Shown here: positions 40,032-48,750 of the stretch, one piece after another
Layout: each line of letters starts with the position of its first letter
Numbering within the stretch: the first letter of the stretch is position 1
From: Atopostipes suicloacalis DSM 15692
GTDB taxonomy: Bacteria > Bacillota > Bacilli > Lactobacillales > Carnobacteriaceae_A
Length of the DNA stretch: 64,000 bases
Direction: 5' to 3'
Assembly: GCF_900129085.1 (NCBI RefSeq)
Contig: NZ_FQUF01000008.1
Span: 1 to 64,000 of the forward strand
Program-made: the position numbers and the translations under genes
The notes under the pieces: generated by a model
What the model was told of the DNA's origin: nothing
The model's database searches: none
What the model saw: the letters and a program-made list of their open reading frames with translations, nothing else

Positions 40032-41948
40032 ATGAAGATGACGGATATTATACGGCAAGAACTGATGCTTCTTCCAGCTCAAGCTACAACGAAAAAAGAA
40101 ATTTTAGATGAAATGGTCCACAAACTTGTAGAGACAGGTGCCGTTGATGATTTTGACACGTTCAGAAAAGGAATTGCTGACCGTGAAGAAAGTATGAGTA
40201 CTGGACTTGGCGACGGGATTGCCATGCCACACGCAAAAAATACCGCAGTGAAGAAAACGTCGGTTGTTTTTGCTAAACAACCAGCTGGAGTAGACTTTGA
40301 TAGTTTAGATGGCCAACCTGCAAAGTTATTTTTTATGATTGCTGCAAAAGATGATGCCAATGAAACTCACTTAGCTATTTTAGCGAACTTATCGAAATTA
40401 TTGATGAATAAAGATTTTATCGAAGCTTTAACGGCAGCCAATACGCCAGAAAGTGTGCAGGCAGTTGTTAGTCTAGCAGAGGCTAGTTTAGAAACAGAAA
40501 AAACAGAAGCACCAGAAGAAGAGGTTGCACCAACAGACTCTGATGAGCCTTATGTCATTGCCGTAACAGCTTGTCCAACAGGGATTGCTCATACGTATAT
40601 GGCAGAAGATGCCCTGAAGAATAAAGCCAAAGAATTAGGCGTTAAGATTAAAGTTGAAACAGATGGTTCAGAAGGAGTAAAACACCGACTTACTAAAGAA
40701 GATATTGACCAAGCAGATGGTATTATTGTAGCTGTCGGTAAAAAAGTTCCAATGGGCCGCTTTTCAGGAAAACGAGTCGTTGAGCGTCCAGTAGCGGATG
40801 GTATTAATAAAAGTGAAGAACTCATCCAAACAGCTTTGGCAGGTGAAGCTCCTGTATATCACGGAAGTAGCGATGAAGAGACAGATACAGCTGATGAACC
40901 GAGTGAAAGTGGGGGAGCCTTTTCTCTACAATCCGTTTATAATGATTTAATGAGTGGCGTTTCAAATATGTTGCCATTTGTTATTGCGGGTGGAATTATG
41001 CTGGCTCTATCTTTCTTAATGGAAGGTTTTGTAGGTAGTGACTCACCGATTTTTGTTGGTCTTAATGAAATAGGAAGTGCAGCCTTTTCATTTCTAATTC
41101 CGGTACTTGCTGGATATATTGCAACAAGTATAGGTGGTAAACCAGCGATTGTTAGTGGGTTTGCTGGAGGGGCTTTAGCGGTAAGTGCTGATGCTGGCTT
41201 CCTTGGCGGTTTAGTTGCTGGTTTCTTAGCAGGTTATGTCACACTTTTCGTGATGAGAGCCTTAAGAAAGATGCCTAAAAACTTAGCAGGATTACGAACT
41301 ATTTTACTTTATCCAATATTGACCTTATTTATTACAGGGCTATTGATGTATTATCTATTTGGTCCAATCTTTGCTTCCATTAATATTGCCATGCTTAATT
41401 TCTTAGAAACACTAGGTACCGGAAATCAAGTACTACTCGGGGCGATCCTTGGTGGAATGATGGCTATTGATATGGGAGGCCCAGTGAATAAAGCGGCTTA
41501 TGCTTTTTCTATCGGTATTTTTACAGATACAGGAGATGGACGATTCATGGCAGCTGTTATGGTTGGAGGAATGATTCCACCATTAGCCATTGCTTTAGCA
41601 TCTGTTCTCTTTAAAGATAAATTTACTGAAGTACAAAAACAGTCCGCACTAACAAACTTTATTTTAGGTTTATCTTTCATTACAGAAGGAGCGATTCCTT
41701 TTGCTGCAGCAGATCCTCTACGAGTAATCATTTCAAGTGCTATTGGTAGTGCTGTCGGTGGTGGACTGAGTCAATTATGGTTAACCAGTGTTCCAGCTCC
41801 TCACGGTGGAATTTTCACGATGCTTGCTTTAGGAGATAATCGTTTGATGCTTATGCTGGCCGTATTGATTGGAACCGTCATTAGCACAATCATTCTCGGA
41901 TTTTGGAAAAAACCAGTGGAAGAACAAATGGCTTCAGGAACAATCTAA
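40032..41948 (+). CDS. fruA: PTS fructose transporter subunit IIABC
   Basis: 638 residues from the ATG at 40032 (GAGAGG nine bases before); an upstream TTG at 40023 would overlap fruK. Domains in order: IIA (about 1-148) with phospho-His67 in GIAMPHAKN; an acidic Glu-rich linker (about 150-172); IIB (about 173-270) with phospho-Cys181 in TACPTGIAHTYMA; IIC (about 300-630) with about nine membrane segments and GPVNKAAYAFSIG plus FITEGAIPFAAADP. It imports fructose as the 1-phosphate. Confidence 0.94.
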   Translation: MKMTDIIRQELMLLPAQATTKKEILDEMVHKLVETGAVDDFDTFRKGIADREESMSTGLGDGIAMPHAKNTAVKKTSVVFAKQPAGVDFDSLDGQPAKLFFMIAAKDDANETHLAILANLSKLLMNKDFIEALTAANTPESVQAVVSLAEASLETEKTEAPEEEVAPTDSDEPYVIAVTACPTGIAHTYMAEDALKNKAKELGVKIKVETDGSEGVKHRLTKEDIDQADGIIVAVGKKVPMGRFSGKRVVERPVADGINKSEELIQTALAGEAPVYHGSSDEETDTADEPSESGGAFSLQSVYNDLMSGVSNMLPFVIAGGIMLALSFLMEGFVGSDSPIFVGLNEIGSAAFSFLIPVLAGYIATSIGGKPAIVSGFAGGALAVSADAGFLGGLVAGFLAGYVTLFVMRALRKMPKNLAGLRTILLYPILTLFITGLLMYYLFGPIFASINIAMLNFLETLGTGNQVLLGAILGGMMAIDMGGPVNKAAYAFSIGIFTDTGDGRFMAAVMVGGMIPPLAIALASVLFKDKFTEVQKQSALTNFILGLSFITEGAIPFAAADPLRVIISSAIGSAVGGGLSQLWLTSVPAPHGGIFTMLALGDNRLMLMLAVLIGTVISTIILGFWKKPVEEQMASGTI

Positions 41949-41954
41949 TTGAAT

Positions 41955-41997
41955 TGAAAAAGTGTTGGTAAACTTCCCTTTACCAGCACTTTTTTCT
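41955..41997 (+). terminator. Terminator of the fru operon
   Basis: AAAAAGTGtTGGTAAA, loop, TTTACCAgCACTTTTTT. A second stem AAGACTtCCT/AGGgAGTCTTTT follows at about 42022-42054. Confidence 0.85.
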
Positions 41998-42140
41998 TTA
42001 GATAAAACTCGAAAAATGACTAAAGACTTCCTTATAAAAGATAGGGAGTCTTTTATTCATTTTACGAAGTAAAGAGATTAGAATTTAAATCAAAATATTC
42101 TTTGGATAACATTGAATTTAGTCTGTATTTCTAGTAAAGT

Positions 42141-42175
42141 TATACTATTCGTGTGAAACAATTATCGTGTTTCAC
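42141..42175 (+). promoter_or_regulatory. rsmG promoter region with everted parS-like half-sites
   Basis: TATACT (42141-42146) is the -10, with no clear -35. GTGAAACA (42153-42160), seven bases, TGTTTCAC (42168-42175) is a perfect dyad. The two halves are those of the Firmicute parS palindrome (TGTTTCACGTGAAACA), but in outward order with a spacer. Confidence 0.5.
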
Positions 42176-42201
42176 AATTAACGGATGAGGAGAATTAAAG
42201 G

Positions 42202-42918
42202 ATGAATCCAGAGACATTCAAAAAGAGTTTAGAACAAGAAAGTTATCCGATTGATGCGGTTAAAATGGAACAATACAACCGTTATTTATTATTGTTACAA
42301 GAATGGAACAATAAAATTAACTTAACCGCGATTACTGAAGAAGACGACGTTTATTTAAAGCATTTTTATGACTCATTGACACTCGCTCGCTTTGTTGATT
42401 TTAACCAACCAACACTTAAATTATGTGATGTGGGTTCAGGTGCGGGTTTTCCAAGTATTCCACTAAAGATTTTATTTCCAGAAATTGAAATTACGATTGT
42501 GGACTCTTTGAAGAAACGAATACGCTTTTTAGAAATTTTAGTAGAAGAACTTGCCTTAGAAAATGTCCATTTAATCCATGCCCGAGCAGAAGATTTTGGT
42601 CAAAAAGATGAATTTCGCAGTGCATTTGATGTAGTTACCGCCAGAGCTGTGGCTCGTTTAAGTGTTTTAGCGGAGTTTTGTCTACCAATCACCAAAGAAA
42701 AGGGCGTATTTGCTGCAATGAAAGGCTCTCAAGGAGAAGAAGAACTTGAGGATTCCAAAAAAGCACTAAAAACCTTAGGCGGTCGGTTGCGAACAATCGA
42801 AACCTTCGAACTCCCTGAAGATGCAGGAGAACGCAGCATTCTTCTCATTGACAAAGTGAAAAAAACCCCCAAAAAATATCCAAGACAAGCAGGAACACCA
42901 AATAAAAAACCATTGTAA
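42202..42918 (+). CDS. rsmG: 16S rRNA (guanine-527-N7)-methyltransferase
   Basis: 238 residues. The SAM loop is DVGSGAGFPSIPLKI (about 74-88). EWNNKINLTAITEEDDVYLKHFYDSL near the N terminus and VTARAVARLSVL are the family motifs. The C-terminal basic tail KKTPKKYPRQAGTPNKKPL is standard. It stands directly before parA; the usual noc gene between them is missing. Confidence 0.94.
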   Translation: MNPETFKKSLEQESYPIDAVKMEQYNRYLLLLQEWNNKINLTAITEEDDVYLKHFYDSLTLARFVDFNQPTLKLCDVGSGAGFPSIPLKILFPEIEITIVDSLKKRIRFLEILVEELALENVHLIHARAEDFGQKDEFRSAFDVVTARAVARLSVLAEFCLPITKEKGVFAAMKGSQGEEELEDSKKALKTLGGRLRTIETFELPEDAGERSILLIDKVKKTPKKYPRQAGTPNKKPL

Positions 42919-42976
42919 ATGGTAAAGAAAGAATCAAAAAACCGTTGCGATAACAGAGGTACGATGGAGGAGAAAT

Positions 42977-43744
42977 ATGGGTAGAATTATAGCAGTCGCA
43001 AATCAAAAAGGTGGCGTTGGAAAAACAACCACCACCATTAATCTAGGTGCTTCACTTGCATTCGAAGGCAATAAAGTATTGCTCGTCGACAGTGATGCCC
43101 AAGGAAACGCAACAAGCGGCCTTGGTATCCGAAAAGGCGAAGTAAGTGAAGATATTTATGATGTATTAATTAACCAAGTTCCCGTTGAAGAAGTGATTTT
43201 AGAATCCAGTCGTGAAAGAATGGATGTCGTTCCAGCATCTATCCAACTAGCGGGAGCCGAAGTGGAATTATCCAATCTCGAGCGTCGCGAAACACGATTA
43301 AAGAGTGCGTTAGAATCTGTTCGTGATCAATATGATTACATTTTAATTGATTGTCCTCCTTCTTTAGGTCATTTGACCATTAATGCATTCACAGCCAGTG
43401 ATTCTGTTTTAATCCCAGTTCAATGTGAATATTATGCATTAGAAGGATTAAGTCAATTATTAAATACGGTCAGATTAGTTCAAAAGCATTTTAATAATCA
43501 ATTAAAAATTGAGGGAGTTTTGCTAACTATGTTGGATCGACGAACCAACTTAGGTTACGAAGTGGTTGAAGAAGTAAAGAAATATTTCCATGAAAAAGTT
43601 TACGAAACCATTATCCCAAGAAATATTCGTTTATCTGAAGCACCAAGTTACGGACAGTCCATTATTGATTTTGATATCCAATCGATTGGTTCACAAACCT
43701 ATCAAGAGTTAGCAAAGGAAGTGTTAAAACAAAATGAGCGCTAA
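42977..43744 (+). CDS. parA: Chromosome partitioning ATPase ParA (Soj)
   Basis: 255 residues. The deviant Walker A KGGVGKTTTTINLG (signature Lys11, Lys16) opens the protein; Walker A' YDYILIDCPPSLG follows. It works with ParB and parS in origin segregation and in control of replication start. The stop overlaps the parB start by 11 bases. Confidence 0.94.
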   Translation: MGRIIAVANQKGGVGKTTTTINLGASLAFEGNKVLLVDSDAQGNATSGLGIRKGEVSEDIYDVLINQVPVEEVILESSRERMDVVPASIQLAGAEVELSNLERRETRLKSALESVRDQYDYILIDCPPSLGHLTINAFTASDSVLIPVQCEYYALEGLSQLLNTVRLVQKHFNNQLKIEGVLLTMLDRRTNLGYEVVEEVKKYFHEKVYETIIPRNIRLSEAPSYGQSIIDFDIQSIGSQTYQELAKEVLKQNER

Positions 43745-44624
43745 GAAAAAGGGTTTAGGCCAAGGAATTAATGCTTTATTTCCAGAAACTTCCTTATTAG
43801 ATGTCGAAAATGTTGAAGGGGAAGAAAAAGTTGAACAGATTTCTGTTGATGAAATTCGTTCCAATCCTTATCAACCACGAAAAAGTTTTGATCGAGAAGC
43901 TCTAGAAGAATTAGCAGAATCTATTAGTCAAAGTGGAGTCTTGCAACCTATTATTGTTCGTAAATCTAGTGCAAAAGGTTATGAACTTGTTGCAGGAGAA
44001 CGTCGTCATAAAGCGTCTATTATAGCAGGGCTCACACGGATACCAGCAATTGTGCGTGAGCTTGATGAAGAGTTTATGATTAAATACGCTATTCTTGAAA
44101 ATTTACAACGGGAAGATTTGACACCTTTAGAAGAGGCTGATGCTTACCAGTTAATGATGGATAAATTATCCTTAACACAAGAACGTGTAGCCGATGCTTT
44201 AGGAAAAAGTCGCTCACATGTAGCCAATCATTTGAGACTTCGTTCTTTACCGGAACCAGTCAAACAATTATTAACGGAGAAAAAATTATCAATGGGGCAA
44301 GCCCGAACGCTGAGAGCTTTAGATGATGAACAAGCTATGATTAAATTAGCCAATAAAGCAGTTAAAGAACATCTTACAGTTCGTCAATTAGAAAAAATGG
44401 TTTCTGAGCTGAAAAAGCAAGCCAAAAATCCAGAGAAACCACAACCCGTTAAGAGAAAATCTCCTTTTGTTCGCGAATATGAAAGTAAGCTAATGGATAA
44501 GTTTGGAACAGATGTCATGATTAATGAAAAAGGAACCAAAGGGAAAATTCAAATTGAATATACCTCTCAAAGTGATTTAAATCGAATTTTAGTCGATGTA
44601 TTAGAGATTGAATTAGAAGACTAA
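43734..44624 (+). CDS. parB: Chromosome partitioning CTPase/DNA-binding protein ParB (Spo0J)
   Basis: 296 residues. An N-terminal KKGLGQGINALF peptide stimulates ParA. The CTP-binding box is VAGERRHKA (GERRH at 88-92), the helix-turn-helix reads LTQERVADALGKSRSHVANHLRL, and a C-terminal dimer domain ends the protein. It loads on parS and slides as a clamp. Only everted parS-like half-sites are seen in this window (42153-42175). Confidence 0.94.
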   Translation: MSAKKKGLGQGINALFPETSLLDVENVEGEEKVEQISVDEIRSNPYQPRKSFDREALEELAESISQSGVLQPIIVRKSSAKGYELVAGERRHKASIIAGLTRIPAIVRELDEEFMIKYAILENLQREDLTPLEEADAYQLMMDKLSLTQERVADALGKSRSHVANHLRLRSLPEPVKQLLTEKKLSMGQARTLRALDDEQAMIKLANKAVKEHLTVRQLEKMVSELKKQAKNPEKPQPVKRKSPFVREYESKLMDKFGTDVMINEKGTKGKIQIEYTSQSDLNRILVDVLEIELED

Positions 44625-44673
44625 ACTCGTTAAACTAATAAATGATCAACAAAGGAATCTAGGAGGTGCGAGG

Positions 44674-44871
44674 ATGACTAAGTCAACGTATGATTTACAA
44701 GATGTGGTAGAAATGAAAAAACCACATGCTTGTGGTGAAAACAATTGGGAGATTATTCGCATGGGCGCTGATATCCGTATTAAATGCCTAGGTTGCGGAC
44801 AATTAGTCTTAATGCCGCGCCGTGAATTTAATCGAAAGTATAAAAAAGTGTTAAAATCGAGTGAAAATTAA
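44674..44871 (+). CDS. DUF951 family small protein
   Basis: 65 residues. It has VEMKKPHACGENNWEIIRMGADIRIKC followed by GCGQLVLMPRREF. Cys20, Cys38 and Cys41 suggest a zinc-ribbon-like fold. DUF951 genes stand between parB and ychF in many Firmicutes. The role is unknown. RBS AGGAGGTG. Confidence 0.85.
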   Translation: MTKSTYDLQDVVEMKKPHACGENNWEIIRMGADIRIKCLGCGQLVLMPRREFNRKYKKVLKSSEN

Positions 44872-44913
44872 TCTTTATTTGATTTGTAATTTGGGAAAGG
44901 TGAGTATTAAAAT

Positions 44914-46014
44914 ATGGCTTTGACAGCAGGTATCGTCGGTTTACCCAATGTAGGGAAATCGACGTTATTTAACGCAATAACAAAAGCAAGTGTAGAGGCA
45001 GCGAATTACCCCTTTGCGACAATTGATCCAAACGTGGGAGTTGTTGAAGTTCCCGACAAGCGCTTGAGTCGCTTAGCAGAAATCGTTGATCCGAAACGAA
45101 TTGTTCCGACAACCTTTGAATTTACAGATATTGCAGGGATTGTAAAAGGAGCAAGTGAAGGGGAAGGGCTAGGAAATAAATTTTTAGCCAATATTCGTGA
45201 AGTAGATGCGATTGTTCATGTTGTACGATCATTTGATGATGACAATGTGACCCACGTCTCCAATAAAGTAAGCCCCGCAGATGATATCGAAACAATTAAT
45301 TTAGAATTAACTTTAGCGGATTTAGAATCTATTTCAAAACGCTATGATCGAGTGAGTAAACAAGCAAGATCAGGAGACAAAGAAGCCGCAGCAGAGCTCG
45401 CTGTCTTTGATAAAATTAAGCCTGCTTTAGAAGAGGGAGACCCCGTACGTACTCTTGAGTTTGATGAAGAGGAGCAAAAAATTGTCAATAGTTTGTTCTT
45501 GCTGACCAGTAAACCCGTGTTATACGTGGCCAATGTAGGCGAAGAGGATATGGCAGATCCAACAATCAATCCTCATTACCAGACAATTAAAGCAATAGCG
45601 GATGCAGAAGGGGCAGAAGTTGTCGGCATTTCAGCAGAAATTGAAGAAGAACTTTCTGCTTTAGATGATGAAGAACGAGATATGTTTTTAGAAGATTTAG
45701 GGGCTTCAGAGCCTGGACTGAATCGTCTAATTCGTCGCTCTTATGACTTGTTAAATCTAGGAACTTTCTTTACAGCCGGTGTGCAAGAAGTACGTGCTTG
45801 GACATTTGTCAAAGGAATGAAAGCTCCACAAGCTGCTGGTGTAATCCATACCGACTTTGAACGTGGTTTTATACGTGCAGAAACTATCTCTTATGAAGAT
45901 TATGATCAGTATAATGGAGAAAAAGGGGCCCGCGACGCCGGAAGAATGCGCCAAGAAGGAAAAGATTATGTCGTGCAAGACGGCGATGTCATGTTATTCC
46001 GCTTTAACGTATAA
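44914..46014 (+). CDS. ychF: Redox-regulated ATPase YchF (Obg family)
   Basis: 366 residues. The P-loop is [10 protein letters not shown]3 [22 protein letters not shown]. The usual NKxD is replaced by NVGEED, consistent with ATP rather than GTP use in this family. A coiled-coil arm (about 130-190) and a C-terminal TGS domain (about 280-366) complete it. It binds ribosomes and affects oxidative stress tolerance in other bacteria. Confidence 0.94.
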   Translation: MALTAGIVGLPNVGKSTLFNAITKASVEAANYPFATIDPNVGVVEVPDKRLSRLAEIVDPKRIVPTTFEFTDIAGIVKGASEGEGLGNKFLANIREVDAIVHVVRSFDDDNVTHVSNKVSPADDIETINLELTLADLESISKRYDRVSKQARSGDKEAAAELAVFDKIKPALEEGDPVRTLEFDEEEQKIVNSLFLLTSKPVLYVANVGEEDMADPTINPHYQTIKAIADAEGAEVVGISAEIEEELSALDDEERDMFLEDLGASEPGLNRLIRRSYDLLNLGTFFTAGVQEVRAWTFVKGMKAPQAAGVIHTDFERGFIRAETISYEDYDQYNGEKGARDAGRMRQEGKDYVVQDGDVMLFRFNV

Positions 46015-46035
46015 ATACTAAGGAGGAACAGCCGA

Positions 46036-46728
46036 GTGTCTAAAGAAAAAGACAAAGTAGAACATTTGAATTTAGAAGAAACGAAAGCACAAAATAAAGA
46101 ATTATATCAACAATTAACCAATAAAAATGAACAATATATGTTCCAACTAAACAATAGGTTAAAGGAACTGGACTATGATCCAGTCGCCAAAGAATATGTT
46201 TTGAATGAAATGCTCCATGAAATTATTGAAGCCCAACATTCTCATATTCCCGCAAAGAAAATTTATGGAACTGTGACGGAACAAGCTGAAAACATTGTAG
46301 GTAAAGATTACGATGTTCCTGAAGGGGCCCAAGAGAAATCCCCAACGTGGATGATTTATATGGATGGGGCTTTATTGCTAGGTGGTTTATTCAGTATCGT
46401 AAATGGGATAGGCGCTTATCAAGATCCACAGGCACATGTTGGCTTATTCCAACTCATTTCGAACTTTTTATTAGGTGGTTTAGCTGTATTGGTCTTAACC
46501 AAATATGCGCCAAGACAAGGGCAGACCAAAGGCATGCTCAAATACATTCTAGCAACTGTTTCTGTAATGCTAGCTTGGGTTCTTGCGATCACTTTGATTC
46601 TTTACTTATTGCCAGCCGTATTAAATCCATCGATACCTCCAGTCGCCATTCTTATCATTGGTGTAGTGGCTCTCTTGGCCAAGTGGTATCTAAAGAAAGA
46701 ATTAAATATAAAAGGCACCTTACTTTAA
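46036..46728 (+). CDS. DUF1129 family membrane protein
   Basis: 230 residues, GTG start behind AGGAGG. A helical cytoplasmic N-terminal part (about 1-100) begins with charged residues and LNNRLKELDYDP. Four membrane segments follow (about 105-125, 137-157, 168-195, 200-218). Such proteins follow ychF in many lactic acid bacteria. Function unknown. Confidence 0.8.
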   Translation: MSKEKDKVEHLNLEETKAQNKELYQQLTNKNEQYMFQLNNRLKELDYDPVAKEYVLNEMLHEIIEAQHSHIPAKKIYGTVTEQAENIVGKDYDVPEGAQEKSPTWMIYMDGALLLGGLFSIVNGIGAYQDPQAHVGLFQLISNFLLGGLAVLVLTKYAPRQGQTKGMLKYILATVSVMLAWVLAITLILYLLPAVLNPSIPPVAILIIGVVALLAKWYLKKELNIKGTLL

Positions 46729-46736
46729 TAAAAAAT

Positions 46737-46764
46737 AAAGCGACTTGTAATTTACAGGTCGCTT
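46737..46764 (+). terminator. Terminator after the DUF1129 gene
   Basis: AAAGCGACTTGTA and TTACAGGTCGCTTT form the stem. The T-run is short. Confidence 0.65.
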
Positions 46765-46834
46765 TGTATTTCAATTAAGAAATTTTACGTTATACTTTTA
46801 TGAGTATAGTCATTTAAATAAAGGAGATGATGAA

Positions 46835-47584
46835 ATGCTTGATGGTTATTCCTTAAAAAAATATGATTGGAAAGATTGGACACTCATGATTATCACGTCC
46901 TCGTTGGCTTTACAAGTCATTGTGACACTAGCGTTGTCCCTTTATGGACCTTTCATCCTCAATCGTTTTTTTAATACCCCATTTACAATCGAAATGTTGG
47001 ATCTTATTCCCGTTTATGGCACGATTTATGGAACGATTGCTAGCTTACCGCTTACGTTATGGGTCGTTCATAAGCGTGAAATTCCCTTATTTAATCGAAA
47101 ACAATTAACGAAGAATCAATCCTTCATTCTTCGAGGCTTATCGAAAAAAGATTGGAAATTTTTACTCTTCTACATTCCCTCTTCTTATATTTTATATATT
47201 TTAGGAGAAAACATTTTAATTAATTTATTAGGCCCAAGTGAGCCGATAAATCAGATCGCTGTAGAGTCGATGTTTGAGTATATCCCAGTATGGCAAATGT
47301 TTTTAATGATTGTGGTGGTCGCACCAATCGCAGAAGAATTATTATTTAGAGGGATGATTCTTTTTTCAGGTGATCGAAGAGAGACTACTTGGCTGAGAGT
47401 CTGTATCAGTGCCATTATCTTTGGTTTCGTACATACACCAACAGACTTACTTTCCATTTATACCTATGTAGGAATGGGTTTAATCTTCTCCTATGCAGCC
47501 AAACATACAGAAGCCGTTGAAGCATCAATCGTTTATCACTTTCTAAATAACTTGCTTGGCTTTATCGTCATCCTAACCCTATAA
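46835..47584 (+). CDS. CPBP family intramembrane metalloprotease
   Basis: 249 residues with about six to seven membrane segments. Motif 1 EELLFRGMIL (about 168-177), motif 2 FGFVHTP (about 196-202) and motif 3 HFLNN (about 237-241) are the catalytic Glu/His set of CAAX-protease-and-bacteriocin-processing (Abi/Rce1-like) enzymes. In lactic acid bacteria such proteins can give bacteriocin self-immunity, but no bacteriocin gene is seen here. Confidence 0.87.
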   Translation: MLDGYSLKKYDWKDWTLMIITSSLALQVIVTLALSLYGPFILNRFFNTPFTIEMLDLIPVYGTIYGTIASLPLTLWVVHKREIPLFNRKQLTKNQSFILRGLSKKDWKFLLFYIPSSYILYILGENILINLLGPSEPINQIAVESMFEYIPVWQMFLMIVVVAPIAEELLFRGMILFSGDRRETTWLRVCISAIIFGFVHTPTDLLSIYTYVGMGLIFSYAAKHTEAVEASIVYHFLNNLLGFIVILTL

Positions 47585-47587
47585 AAT

Positions 47588-47637
47588 AAAAATCTTCCTG
47601 ACATTACGCCAACAAGCGCTTAAAGAAGGAAGATTTT
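47588..47637 (+). terminator. Terminator after the CPBP gene
   Basis: AAAATCTTCCT and AGGAAGATTTTT form the stem around a long loop. Confidence 0.7.
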
Positions 47638-47711
47638 TCCGTTTAAAAAACCGCAACCCCTCCCTCGGAAATACGAGAAAGTTTGGTTTAGATATTTATT
47701 TGTCCTAATTT

Positions 47712-48242
47712 TTAATAGGAAGATTTCATCTCAACAGCATGTTCTAATTCGTGATTCAGTAAAGCAATTTTATTCTCCAAACCGCCGCCATAACCAGTAA
47801 GCGAGCCATCTTGGCCGACTACTCGGTGACAAGGATAAATAATCGATAACGGGTTTCGTCCAACCGCCCCACCTACTGCACGAGTAGACTTATAATCACG
47901 ACCAATCCAATGTGCAAGGTCTAAATAACTAGCTGTTTCTCCATAAGGAATTTGTAACATAGCTGCCCAAACTATTTTTTGAAAATCTGTTCCCATAAGA
48001 TCCACAGGTAAATCAAACTCAAAGCGTGTACCTTCTAAATATTCTTCGAACTGCTTACGATAAGGCGCAACTTTTTCACGGTCAGAAATAAGTTTACTTT
48101 CAGGATAGTGTTTCATTTGCCAGGCAACGACATCACTTAAATCTTCTGTATAGTGACTAACAAAACATAAGCCTTTTTCACTGACTACTAAAAATCCCGA
48201 CCAGACATCGCTTTCAACTTTATCAATATAAAGAGTCATCAT
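47712..48242 (-). CDS. ogt: Methylated-DNA--protein-cysteine methyltransferase
   Basis: 176 residues. The C-terminal domain has FQKIVWAAMLQIPYGETASY, the active-site PCHRVVG (Cys at about 142) and GYGGGLENK. It repairs O6-alkylguanine by transferring the alkyl group to that cysteine. RBS GAGGTGA; a second ATG follows directly. The gene lies alone between two convergent/tandem neighbours. Confidence 0.9.
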   Translation of the reverse strand: MMTLYIDKVESDVWSGFLVVSEKGLCFVSHYTEDLSDVVAWQMKHYPESKLISDREKVAPYRKQFEEYLEGTRFEFDLPVDLMGTDFQKIVWAAMLQIPYGETASYLDLAHWIGRDYKSTRAVGGAVGRNPLSIIYPCHRVVGQDGSLTGYGGGLENKIALLNHELEHAVEMKSSY

Positions 48243-48314
48243 TTATTTCACCTCGTCCTATTTCTTCTATTTTAGCACATAAATACAAATCGTTCAGACA
48301 ATCAGAATAATTAG

Positions 48315-48660
48315 CATTAAAAATACACCAGAGTGTTCCATCACACACGAAACCACGTAGAAGTGCGTGCAAGTACGCTCCCTCGCACACAAATTGCGAA
48401 AAATAACGCGCAAAGTGTTCCACCCCACACAAATCGCGTAAAAGTGCGTGCAAGTACGCTCCCTCGCACACAAATTGTGGAAAATAACGCGCAAAGTGTT
48501 CCATCCCACACGAAAACGTGTAGAAGTGCGCGTAAGTATGCTCTTTCGCACACAAATCGCGAAAAATAACGCGCAAAGTGTTTCACCCCACACAAATCGT
48601 GTAAAAGTGCGTGCAAGTACGCTCCCTCGCACATAAATTGCGAAGAATAACGCGTAAGAG
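48315..48660. repeat. 81-82-bp hairpin-rich tandem repeat array
   Basis: Marker GTGTT(C/T)CA begins at 48333, 48415, 48496 and 48578, so the period is 82, 81 and 82 bp, with a final partial unit to about 48658. Each unit has short symmetric blocks: GTGTTCCACCCCACAC, GTGCG...CGCAC around TGCAAGTACGCT, and TTGCGAAAAATAACGCGCAA. The array is richer in G and C than its surroundings. Several frames remain open on both strands only because the period is near a multiple of three; the would-be proteins (repeats of VxxGAYLHALLR) look meaningless. Confidence 0.88.
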
Positions 48661-48750
48661 TAATCGCTTATCGAAAGCTCTACTAATTTACCTAGAAAAA
48701 TAGAAACCCAAAGGCATCAAGGCCTTTGGGTTCCCAAACTCTTCTTAATT

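Noticed and set aside
42153-42175. Canonical parS site
   Set aside because: The half-sites are in outward order with a seven-base spacer, not the 16-bp palindrome, so only a parS-like label is justified.
48223-48636. Repetitive Cys-rich open frames on both strands
   Set aside because: They arise from the 81-82-bp tandem array staying open in several frames; no ribosome site, no sensible start, and all frames look alike.
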